Source: CAYGZA01 sp964354135
GTDB lineage: Bacteria > Planctomycetota > Planctomycetia > Pirellulales > Thermoguttaceae
Assembly (NCBI GenBank): GCA_964354135.1
Contig: CAYGZA010000094.1
Span: 1-18,934, forward strand
DNA: 18,934 nt
Direction of reading: 5' to 3'
The translations under genes were made by a program, and so were the position numbers. A model generated the notes under the pieces. The model ran no database searches. It worked only from the letters and a program-made list of their open reading frames with translations, and was not told the DNA's origin. Each line of letters starts with the position of its first letter. Position 1 is the stretch's first letter. Below are positions 1 to 5,753 of this stretch, in pieces.

Positions 1-519
1 GATGCTCGGGTCGGTCTCCTTGGTCAATCGCGACAGTTGCTCGATGGGGAAGACGACGCCGGTCTCGTTGTTGGCGTGCATGATCGTGACCAGGGCCGTG
101 TCGCGGTCCAGCGCGCGGATGAAATCGCGGACGTCCAGGTTGCCGCGGCCATCGACGGGGAGGAAGGTCACCCGGCAGCCATGGCGCTGGAGTTCCTTGC
201 ACACCTCCAGCACGGCGGGGTGCTCCACCGCCGTGGTCACGACGTGGCGGCGCTCGGGATTGGCCTTCACCGTGCCGAAGATCGCCGCGTTGTTGCTCTC
301 GGTCGCGCAGCCGGTGAAGATGATCTCGCGCGGGTCGATCTCGCCAAAGCAGCCGGCAATCGTCTTGCGTGCCCGGGCAATGGCCTGGGCGGCGGTCCGG
401 GCCGGCTCGTACATCGAGCTGGGGTTGAAGTACGTATCCCTGAGCAACGGCAGCATCGCCTCGACGACTTCCGGGGCGACCTGGGTGGTGGCGTTGTTGT
501 CGGCGTAGATGATGTTCAT
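1..519 (-). CDS. nifS: Cysteine desulfurase NifS/IscS-type, N-terminal part (runs off window)
   Basis: This frame is open from the ATG at 517-519 to the window edge and gives 173 residues. It is the N-terminal part of a PLP-dependent cysteine desulfurase, which takes sulfur from L-cysteine for Fe-S cluster assembly. The protein starts MNIIYADNNATTQVAPEV, the classic NifS opening. It continues with FTGCATESNNAAIFG (the ATE-SNN segment contacting PLP), HVVTTAVEHPAVL (with the PLP-stacking His) and MHANNETGVVFPI. The PLP lysine and the catalytic Cys loop lie beyond the edge. The gene is downstream of nifU on the same strand, 119 bp away, a common pairing in which NifS supplies sulfur to the NifU scaffold. 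No clear Shine-Dalgarno precedes the ATG, and the spacer is repeat-rich. The family call is firm. Naming it nifS rather than iscS rests on the neighbouring NifU. Confidence 0.95.
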   Translation of the reverse strand, partial: MNIIYADNNATTQVAPEVVEAMLPLLRDTYFNPSSMYEPARTAAQAIARARKTIAGCFGEIDPREIIFTGCATESNNAAIFGTVKANPERRHVVTTAVEHPAVLEVCKELQRHGCRVTFLPVDGRGNLDVRDFIRALDRDTALVTIMHANNETGVVFPIEQLSRLTKETDPSI

Positions 520-541
520 GGGGGCTATGAGCAGTCAGCTA

Positions 542-628
542 TCGGCTTTCAGGTTTCGGCTTTCAGCACTCGGCACTCAGCAAGCCTCGCCCGATCCGCC
601 GATCGCTGAAGGCTGATCGCTGAAAGCT
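542..628. repeat. Short tandem and inverted word repeats in the nifU-nifS spacer
   Basis: The spacer holds two copies of TCGGCTTTCAG (542-552 and 556-566). It also holds a 14-bp tandem, GATCGCTGAAGGCT at 601-614 and GATCGCTGAAAGCT at 615-628, with one mismatch. GCTTTCAG on the left is the reverse complement of CTGAAAGC at 620-627, so the two sets could pair across about 60 bases. There is no coding potential I trust here. The function is unknown. A folded mRNA spacer between nifU and nifS is possible. Confidence 0.7.
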
Positions 629-638
629 CTTCAGACTG

Positions 639-1601
639 TCATACCTGGACCACTCGGATGCGCTCGTCGACCAGGTCCTTGAGGGTCTTCTCCACCATGA
701 GCCGGAGGGTTTGGCCGGCGCTGGCGCACCCGGCGCAGGCCCCTTCCAAACGGCAGAAGACCAGGTTGTCCTTGATGTCCACGATCTCCAGGTTCCCGCC
801 GTCCGCGGCCAGCATCGGCCGGACCACTTCCTCGACCGTCTTCTCCACCGTCTTCATGTACCGGTACGGGGAGAGGGCCGCCGGCTCGGCGGGCTTTGGG
901 GGCTCGGAGATCTTCGGGACGCTGGGGACGATCCGCAGCGTCTTGGCCCCTTTGCCCCAAACCTCGTCCAACAGGTCCTGCAGCCCACCGGGCGCGTGAT
1001 GACAGGAGGCGCACGCCCCGCCGGCCTTGGTGGCGTTGGTGACCTCGGCGATGGTCCGCAGGTTGAGCTCCTCGATCTTCCGCCGCAGGTACGGCTCGCT
1101 CAGCCCAAAACATTTGCAGACGATGCGGCCCTCCTTGGACTCGTCGGCATGGATCCGGATTCCCAGCTTGTCCAGGTCCACGCCCCGCTTCTGCGCCCAG
1201 TTGAAGACCGCCGACTCCAGGGCCTCGGCCCCCATCACCGAACAGTGGATCTTCTGCTGCGGGAGCCCTTCGAGGAACTCGACGATTTCCTTGTTCTGGA
1301 CCTTGAGGGCCTCAATGGGCGTGAAGCCGCCCCGCTCGATGAGCGTGCAAAGGGCCTCCGACGCCGCGATCGCCGACGTGCAGCCGAACGTGAGGTAGCG
1401 GGCCTCGGTGATTACGTCCTTCGTGGGGTCCGTGGGATGACGCCGCACCCGGAAGGTGAACCGCAGCGCATCGCCGCAGGCGATCGACCCGTGCTCGCCG
1501 AAGCCGTCGGGGTCTTCGATCTCCCCGAGGTGCGTCCCCGGCTTGCCGTGGACGGCGTCCATGAACAGTTGCTTGGTCTTCTCGCTGTACTCCCAGGCCA
1601 T
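639..1601 (-). CDS. nifU: NifU Fe-S cluster scaffold protein, full three-domain form
   Basis: This 320-residue scaffold assembles Fe-S clusters from sulfur delivered by NifS. Three domains are visible. An N-terminal IscU-like domain (about 1-125) carries cysteines in SIACGDAL, TFGCTSAIAASEALC and IHCSVMGAEAL. A BFD-like [2Fe-2S] domain (about 155-210) has CKCFGLSE and GGACASCHHAPGG. A C-terminal Nfu domain (about 245-320) has AADGGNLEIVDI and the CAGC cluster ligands. The length is near the roughly 300 residues usual for NifU. The start is the ATG at 1599-1601, because GGAGG (1608-1612) lies 6 nt ahead of it. An in-frame GTG at 1605-1607 directly abuts the Shine-Dalgarno and is unlikely to be used. 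nifS follows downstream. No nif structural genes are present, so general Fe-S biogenesis is more likely than dedicated nitrogenase assembly. Confidence 0.95.
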   Translation of the reverse strand: MAWEYSEKTKQLFMDAVHGKPGTHLGEIEDPDGFGEHGSIACGDALRFTFRVRRHPTDPTKDVITEARYLTFGCTSAIAASEALCTLIERGGFTPIEALKVQNKEIVEFLEGLPQQKIHCSVMGAEALESAVFNWAQKRGVDLDKLGIRIHADESKEGRIVCKCFGLSEPYLRRKIEELNLRTIAEVTNATKAGGACASCHHAPGGLQDLLDEVWGKGAKTLRIVPSVPKISEPPKPAEPAALSPYRYMKTVEKTVEEVVRPMLAADGGNLEIVDIKDNLVFCRLEGACAGCASAGQTLRLMVEKTLKDLVDERIRVVQV

Positions 1602-1619
1602 GGGCACCCTCCGACGGAT

Positions 1620-1651
1620 ATTATACCTACCGATGCTGTCACAAATGACAA
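1620..1651 (-). promoter_or_regulatory. Predicted nifU promoter with short leader
   Basis: On the minus strand a perfect TATAAT (1620-1625) lies 18 nt upstream of the nifU ATG. The best -35-like hexamer is TTGTCA (1646-1651), which leaves a 20-nt spacer, longer than the 17 nt optimal for sigma70. A start about 7 nt past the -10 would give a leader of only around 12 nt beginning just before the GGAGG ribosome binding site. The long spacer suggests dependence on an activator, or a -35 hidden in the overlapping dyad. Confidence 0.5.
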
Positions 1652-1654
1652 CAT
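1633..1654. promoter_or_regulatory. Putative operator: 22-bp dyad upstream of nifU
   Basis: Read on the minus strand, ATGTTGTCA and TGACAGCAT flank a TTTG centre. The 9-bp arms match at 8 of 9 positions when one is reverse-complemented. The dyad overlaps the -35-like hexamer and ends 7 bp before TATAAT, the usual location for a regulator of an Fe-S assembly operon. It does not match an Fe-S regulator consensus that I can recall with certainty, so the binding protein is unnamed. Confidence 0.5.
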
Positions 1655-1805
1655 CCCTCCAGCATGGCGTATGGCCCGGTCGGAAACAAGGGGACAGGAG
1701 CGCGGGACGAGGGGGAGGAGCGAGAGTTGAGGGGCGGGGGACGAGGGGGGGCGTGAGCGTTCGGGGTTCAGAGCCGGGCCGTGTCGGCCCGGCAGTGGGC
1801 GAGCG

Positions 1806-1840
1806 AAGACTTCCGAAGTCTTCGAGACTTCGGAAGTCTT
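1806..1840. repeat. Perfect inverted repeat, 16-bp arms, 3-nt loop
   Basis: AAGACTTCCGAAGTCT at 1806-1821 is followed by TCG and then AGACTTCGGAAGTCTT at 1825-1840, its exact reverse complement. Each arm is itself nearly self-complementary, so the element is a palindrome of palindromes built from AGACTTC/GAAGTCT. No T-run follows on either strand, so it is not a standard intrinsic terminator. A REP- or MITE-like mobile repeat is more likely. Confidence 0.85.
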
Positions 1841-1896
1841 GGCAGGGTGATTATTCATGGTCCCGGGCGGGCGTGAAGGACCTAACCTGCCACAGA

Positions 1897-1925
1897 TTGT
1901 TTGGCTACCCTCGGAGGTGTAGAAT
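1897..1925 (+). promoter_or_regulatory. Predicted sigma70 promoter for the gene at 2060
   Basis: A TTGTTT hexamer (1897-1902) and a TAGAAT hexamer (1920-1925) are separated by exactly 17 nt. This points toward the plus-strand gene starting at 2060 and would leave a leader of about 128 nt. Confidence 0.45.
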
Positions 1926-2059
1926 CGGTCCTGTGAGCGGGCGCACGGTTCACGGAGACCCCGCGCTCGCCGACAGTCGTCCCTCTCGTTGACAATCGTG
2001 GTGACAAGACCGCCGCTGGCCAGCCACCTGGGAGCGGCGCCGTAGACCGTGCAATCCCC

Positions 2060-2977
2060 ATGCGCACTCGCACCAAGGTACTTCTGACCGTTGCAGTGCT
2101 GCTCGTCGTTGGTGGCTATTCGTTTTATCGTTGGCACCGCTATACGTATCCGTATGGGTGGTCCCACTGCTGCGACTTCAGCGTCTGGTTTTGCCTGCGC
2201 GAGTACGCCGAAGCGCATGGTGGCCGTTTTCCTGTCGGCGAAGTGACACCGGAGGCCTCGCTCAGTCTTCTGTATCGCGCCGGCCTGGGGCATCCGGGGA
2301 TGCTGTGCGGCAAGACAGTGCCGGAGGCCGTTGTCCGCGAGATACTCGAACGGGGCGAACTGCTGGGGCCGGAGACTTGCGGGTGGCACTATGTCGAAGG
2401 GCTGACCCTCGCGGACGATCCGCGTTTGGCGCTCTTCTGGGACAAGGCCGGACTCGGCCATAACGGCCAGCGCCTCCCCAATGGAGACCACTACGTGGGC
2501 TTCATCGGCCAGGTGAGCGAGAGAATCCCGGGCGAGAAATGGGCCGAGTTCCTGCAGGAGCAAGAGAAGTTGCGCCAATCGCGCTCGAAGGAGGCCATCC
2601 AGGCGATTCCTCTTCTCAGCGCCAAGGTGCGGTTACCGTCAGGGCAAGTGGTCGATCAATACGACGCTCCCGGAGCGATTCATGACACAAATGAATACGA
2701 TTCCGGCTCGGGTTCGTCCAGCTCGGGGTCGGGGATGCAGGGGCTAAGCTCGTTGACCCCCGCGGCCCTTCGTTGGTGGAGTCTGGCAGAGCTTGGTATG
2801 GGACGCGTGGGCGAGGGGACCCTCACGCTCACCTTGACTCTGGGTGAGTGGCAATCGAAAGCAGTCCGGATCAAGGTATCCAATGGCGTGGTGGTCCCGC
2901 GATCGTTCATCTTTGAAATGTCGGCGCCCAGCACCGATCAGCCGCAAGGCCCGGCTGCCCCGGGTCAGCTTCGCTGA
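2060..2977 (+). CDS. Membrane-anchored protein of unknown function with 'LADDPRLALFWDK' block
   Basis: This 305-residue protein is not assignable to a named function. One hydrophobic segment at about 7-22 (VLLTVAVLLVVGGYSFY) follows a basic MRTRTK start and suggests an N-in signal anchor with the rest outside the cytoplasm. Residues 113-150 contain LTLADDPRLALFWDKAGLGHNGQRLPNGDHYV, split here only by length limits of citation. This block resembles the C-terminal module of many planctomycete secreted or pseudopilin-like proteins, a similarity recalled from memory. Cysteines occur at about 37, 38, 45, 83 and 107. A low-complexity Ser/Gly linker (DSGSGSSSSGSG, about 214-225) separates this part from a C-terminal region ending in a strand-rich segment with repeated TLTLTLT. 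The ATG at 2060 has no good Shine-Dalgarno. It is the only plus-strand gene in the window and diverges from nifU. Confidence 0.75.
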   Translation: MRTRTKVLLTVAVLLVVGGYSFYRWHRYTYPYGWSHCCDFSVWFCLREYAEAHGGRFPVGEVTPEASLSLLYRAGLGHPGMLCGKTVPEAVVREILERGELLGPETCGWHYVEGLTLADDPRLALFWDKAGLGHNGQRLPNGDHYVGFIGQVSERIPGEKWAEFLQEQEKLRQSRSKEAIQAIPLLSAKVRLPSGQVVDQYDAPGAIHDTNEYDSGSGSSSSGSGMQGLSSLTPAALRWWSLAELGMGRVGEGTLTLTLTLGEWQSKAVRIKVSNGVVVPRSFIFEMSAPSTDQPQGPAAPGQLR

Positions 2978-3034
2978 CGGCTTGATCGAACCGCTGGCCG
3001 CCCCGATGAGTTCGCGTCCAATTGACTCACTACG

Positions 3035-3907
3035 CTAGAACCTTAGCGGCAGCTTGTCCTTGAGCTTCTTCCCGAGGTCGGCGGGGAGCCTCTTGTCGAG
3101 AATGTCGTCCGGCAGCTTGTCGCGCAAGTTGTCCGGCAGTCGGACCCGCTGGGCGACCAGTTGCCGCAACTGGTTGACGTCCAGGCCGCTCTCTTCCAGC
3201 TTCGCCAGGACCGCCCGCTCCTTGGCAAAGAGGACCTGCTCAAAGCGGGCCAGCTCGGCATCGACTCTCTTTTCGACCAGCTCGGCCAGTTGGTCGCGCC
3301 GGAACTCAAGCTCGCGCTGGACGGCCCAGTTGACCGCCTCCGCCAACTGCGGCCCGAGGTTGGAGCGGAGCTTGCACTCCGGCTTGTGGAGCGTGCCGCC
3401 CAGATCGACCGTCACGTCGATCGAGCGGATGCGGCGGAGCCCGTCCGCGAGCTCGGCGGCCAGTCGCGGGCCGCCGTAGCGGGGAGCCAACGCCGGTGCA
3501 AGCTCCACCGGCCCCTGACGCCAGTGGACCTTGCCCGAGAGATCATCGCCCTTCAACTCCGGGTTCATCGCCAGGCGGATGCTGCCGGGCGAGACCGACA
3601 GGGCCAGGCGGTCGGGCCGGCCCAGGACCCGCTGCGGTTGGCGCAAGTTCGGGCATTCGATCACGAGGCGCTCATGGGGGGTTTCTTGCGTGTGGTCGAG
3701 GGTTGCGGCAACCGTCATTTCGGCCGCCCCGCGGAGCTCCAGCTTCAAGACCGCAGGCTGACCATAGACGGCGGGCTGGGAGGTCAGCCCCTCGGCGGAC
3801 CCGGTGAACTGGAAGGGCCGGCCGCCGCTCTGCCCTTCGCCTTCCAGGAGCAGGCGGCGGACGAGGAAATCGGGCCGCGGGCGGGTCCCGGCAAAGAGCA
3901 CGTCCAC
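3035..3907 (-). CDS. C-terminal half of the TIGR03545-like gene, possible separate product
   Basis: Downstream of the amber codon the same frame stays open. The first GTG codon of the track that could restart translation is at 3905-3907 (VDVLFAGTRPRPDF in context), giving up to 290 residues. I see no convincing Shine-Dalgarno there, so independent translation is doubtful. It has the AsmA-like DLGGTLHKPECKL motif and a charged helical C-terminus with repeated LPDNLRDKLPDDILDK-like units. Confidence 0.3.
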   Translation of the reverse strand: MDVLFAGTRPRPDFLVRRLLLEGEGQSGGRPFQFTGSAEGLTSQPAVYGQPAVLKLELRGAAEMTVAATLDHTQETPHERLVIECPNLRQPQRVLGRPDRLALSVSPGSIRLAMNPELKGDDLSGKVHWRQGPVELAPALAPRYGGPRLAAELADGLRRIRSIDVTVDLGGTLHKPECKLRSNLGPQLAEAVNWAVQRELEFRRDQLAELVEKRVDAELARFEQVLFAKERAVLAKLEESGLDVNQLRQLVAQRVRLPDNLRDKLPDDILDKRLPADLGKKLKDKLPLRF

Positions 3908-4177
3908 GCCGCGGGAGCGGGCCGGCCGGAGCGACTGTCCCTTCTTGGGCAGGTGCTTGCGGCCCCAGTCGATCCAGGAGACGAGCGTCCGCAGCCGCTG
4001 GCTCCACTCCGTCCCCAGCAGATACTCGGAGAGGTTCTCGCCGTTGAGCTCCTCCAGACGAAACCGCTCCTGGAGGGTCCGGAGGTCCTTCCGGCGTGCG
4101 GCGGCGATGGCGTCCTTGTCGCTCTGGGCCTGGCGCCGGAGCCGGTCGAGTTGGCCATGAAACTCGCCGGTATCCCG

Positions 4178-4861
4178 CTAAAGTTCCTCGGCGTCGGCCG
4201 CGGCCGTGCGCACGGCGTCGATGTCCCGCACGAGGTCCTTGACGCCGCCCTTGGCGAGCCCCTGGAGTTCCTCGACCCGCGATCTGAGCGCATCGACCCG
4301 GGCCTCCATCTGCTCGTATTCGGCTGGCCAGCGGCGCAGGAGCTCCCGGGCAAGCTCGACGGAGTGGAGCTGCTCGACTTCCTCGCGGACCTCTTGCTGG
4401 AGTAGGGCGGCGAGGCGTTCCATCCACAGCTCCCCGAACTCGACGAGCTTCTTCTCCAGCAGGCTCGGCCCTTGGTTCTCATGCGGCGCGCGGTGCGGCC
4501 GCTTCTCCAAGGCCCCGGAGGTCGTCCGCGGCGTATTGAAGCGCAGGCCGCCGATCCGCCCCTCACGGACGATGAGCTTCCGCCGCAAGAACGAGTCGCT
4601 TTCGAGGCTGACCGTCAGCTCCCGGGCCTCGAAGAGGTTCTCCATCGGCGAGTCGGGATCGGCCACTTGCAGGTCCTGGAGCGCCAGTTCCGTGCGGGCG
4701 AGCGACGCGCTGAGCTCGCCGATCTCCACCTTCGCCCCCGTAATCCGCTGGCCGAGCGACACCAACGACCGTCGCGCCAGCGGATTGAGCCCAAGCCATA
4801 GGGCCAGAAGCGCTGCCCCCAGGATCGCCAGCCGCCAACGCAAGTAGGACCAGCGGGTCAT
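4178..4861 (-). CDS. TIGR03545-like protein, N-terminal product up to the amber stop (227 aa)
   Basis: This is the reading frame as it would be translated without suppression. It contains the membrane anchor (about 10-26), the region at 40-110 with SLARTELALQDLQVADPD and REGRIGGLRFNTPR, and a helical segment to residue 227. It starts at the ATG overlapping the preceding gene's TGA, which implies translational coupling. It lacks the whole C-terminal half of the family. Confidence 0.6.
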   Translation of the reverse strand: MTRWSYLRWRLAILGAALLALWLGLNPLARRSLVSLGQRITGAKVEIGELSASLARTELALQDLQVADPDSPMENLFEARELTVSLESDSFLRRKLIVREGRIGGLRFNTPRTTSGALEKRPHRAPHENQGPSLLEKKLVEFGELWMERLAALLQQEVREEVEQLHSVELARELLRRWPAEYEQMEARVDALRSRVEELQGLAKGGVKDLVRDIDAVRTAAADAEEL

Positions 4862-5370
4862 TGTGGCCTCCACTGCGTTGCGGGCTCGGACTTCTCGGGC
4901 AGCACGGCCGCCCTGTACCGCCGGAGCTTCCCGGCGATCCGATCCCGATGCCGGTCGAAGAACAAGTAGCTCAGGTGGTACACCGGGTAGAACAAGACAA
5001 GCCCCAAGAGCAGGCTCCCCAAGACCACCGTGTTGTTCAGGGCGGTCCAGGGCGCCAGCGGCACGTCGTAGAGCCAGGCCCCGACGGGCTGGACCGGCCC
5101 GGCCTTGAGCACCGCCAGGCCCACCAGGTGCGCAAGCCGATCGGTCCACATCCCGACCCATGAGAAGAGCGCGGCCGCCGCCAACCCCGCCGCCAGGTTC
5201 GCGTGGGTGGCGAGGAGGACCAGCAAGAGAAGGAGCGCCGTCATATTCCCCTTGGGCACCAGGCCGATCATCATCCCGAGGGCCACGCCGAAGGCAATCT
5301 GCCGGGGCGACCCCGCGGCGGTGAAAAGCGCCTTAGCGCTCCGCAATAATCTGAAGACTCGCGAGACCAT
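4858..5370 (-). CDS. TIGR03546 family membrane protein
   Basis: This 170-residue integral membrane protein has a basic N-terminus (MVSRVFRLLRSAKALF) and the motif GSPRQIAFGVALGMMIGLVPKGN. That motif resembles the DUF2062 family and is typical of TIGR03546. Hydrophobic segments lie at about 25-60, 65-90 and 110-130, and a positively charged tail follows (FDRHRDRIAGKLRRYR). It is the first gene of a two-gene unit, and its TGA overlaps the ATG of the TIGR03545-like gene. These two families are known to co-occur as adjacent genes, but their biochemical role is not established. The start is the ATG at 5368-5370, preceded by a weak purine-rich TGGAAA. No promoter was clearly recognised in the 383 bp upstream. 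Confidence 0.85.
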   Translation of the reverse strand: MVSRVFRLLRSAKALFTAAGSPRQIAFGVALGMMIGLVPKGNMTALLLLLVLLATHANLAAGLAAAALFSWVGMWTDRLAHLVGLAVLKAGPVQPVGAWLYDVPLAPWTALNNTVVLGSLLLGLVLFYPVYHLSYLFFDRHRDRIAGKLRRYRAAVLPEKSEPATQWRPQ

Positions 5371-5753
5371 CGGGATTTCCAGGGTGATGGGATAGTCGGC
5401 CGGCGAAGGGCAGAAGACCGAGCGGCGATCCCGAGACCCGTCCAGAGAGGAGAAACGATCCGCTTAAAGGACGGGATCCTGGCCCACATTCCCCTCGCGG
5501 GGATGGGGCGTCTCAGTCCATGCCGCGTCGCGAAACCGCCGGGCCGGGGAAATAGCATTTTTCCCCCCCGACGGCAAGAGCGATGCGGTTGTGTGCGGCA
5601 AGGTCGCAAGGTCTCTGGGCACGACGGGACTGGCACCTGCCGAGCCAACGCCCGTTGTTCGTTCGCGGGATGCCCCACCGCCATGTGGGTTGCGCCGCGG
5701 CCGAGCGTACGCACGGGCACGGCTGGGAACAACGCGCCCCACCGCGTCACGGG
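5371..5753. other. Intergenic region between the RM gene and the TIGR03546 gene
   Basis: This 383-bp spacer has no supported gene; open frames in it read as low-complexity Arg/Pro/Gly translation. It holds an imperfect hairpin at about 5538-5575 (GCCG..GGGGAAA paired with TTTCCCC..CGGC) that could help end the RM transcript, and a small stem around CCCCTCGCGGGG near 5490. I see no further structure. Confidence 0.5.
5538..5575 (-). terminator. Possible imperfect hairpin terminator after the RM gene
   Basis: GGGGAAA and TTTCCCC pair around an ATAGCAT-like loop, with a second GCCG/CGGC pairing outside it. The stem is interrupted and no good U-run follows on the minus strand, so the terminator role is tentative. 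Confidence 0.25.

Larger units (their letters stand above)
1602..2059. other. Divergent intergenic region between nifU and the plus-strand gene
   Basis: This 458-bp spacer holds the nifU promoter and dyad at its left end and a purine-rich stretch at about 1690-1755 with repeated GGGGGACGAGGG-like words. It also holds a perfect palindrome at 1806-1840 and a sigma70-like promoter pointing right at 1897-1925. I find no gene in it that I would support. Confidence 0.6.
3035..4861 (-). pseudogene. TIGR03545-like membrane protein gene interrupted by an in-frame amber stop
   Basis: The frame runs 608 codons from the ATG at 4859-4861 to a terminal TAG at 3035-3037, with a single internal TAG at 4178-4180 (codon 228). 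Protein-like sequence continues in the same frame on both sides, AAADAEEL before and RDTGEFHGQLDRLRR after, so this is a point nonsense change and not a frameshift. An N-terminal membrane segment (about 10-26) is followed by a segment resembling envelope AsmA/DUF-type proteins (ITGAKVEIGELSASL). A charged helical middle follows, and the C-terminal half has DLGGTLHKPECKLRSNLGPQLA and a coiled-coil-like tail. Its ATG overlaps the TGA of the upstream TIGR03546-like gene (ATGA), the known pairing of these two families. The role is unknown; envelope function is inferred. It could be a true pseudogene, a recent mutation, a sequence error or a suppressed stop. Confidence 0.75.

Noticed and set aside
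1620..1654. Sigma54-type -24/-12 promoter for nifU
   Set aside because: No GG-N10-GC arrangement was found at the right position, whereas a perfect TATAAT is present.
711..1730. A long plus-strand open frame opposite nifU
   Set aside because: It is antisense to a clearly real NifU with conserved cysteines, and its translation is Arg/Leu/Gly-rich with no recognisable motif.
4178..4180. TAG reassigned to an amino acid in this genome
   Set aside because: Several intact genes here end in TAG, including ndk, the PQQ propeller gene and the microprotein, so TAG serves as a normal stop.
3161..4405. A 414-residue plus-strand open frame opposite the TIGR03545-like gene
   Set aside because: It is a shadow of the high-GC minus-strand frame. 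Its composition is repetitive and it has no domain signature.
5371..5753. A short coding gene in the spacer left of the RM gene
   Set aside because: The frames there are Arg/Pro/Gly-rich with no ribosome binding site and no recognisable motif.
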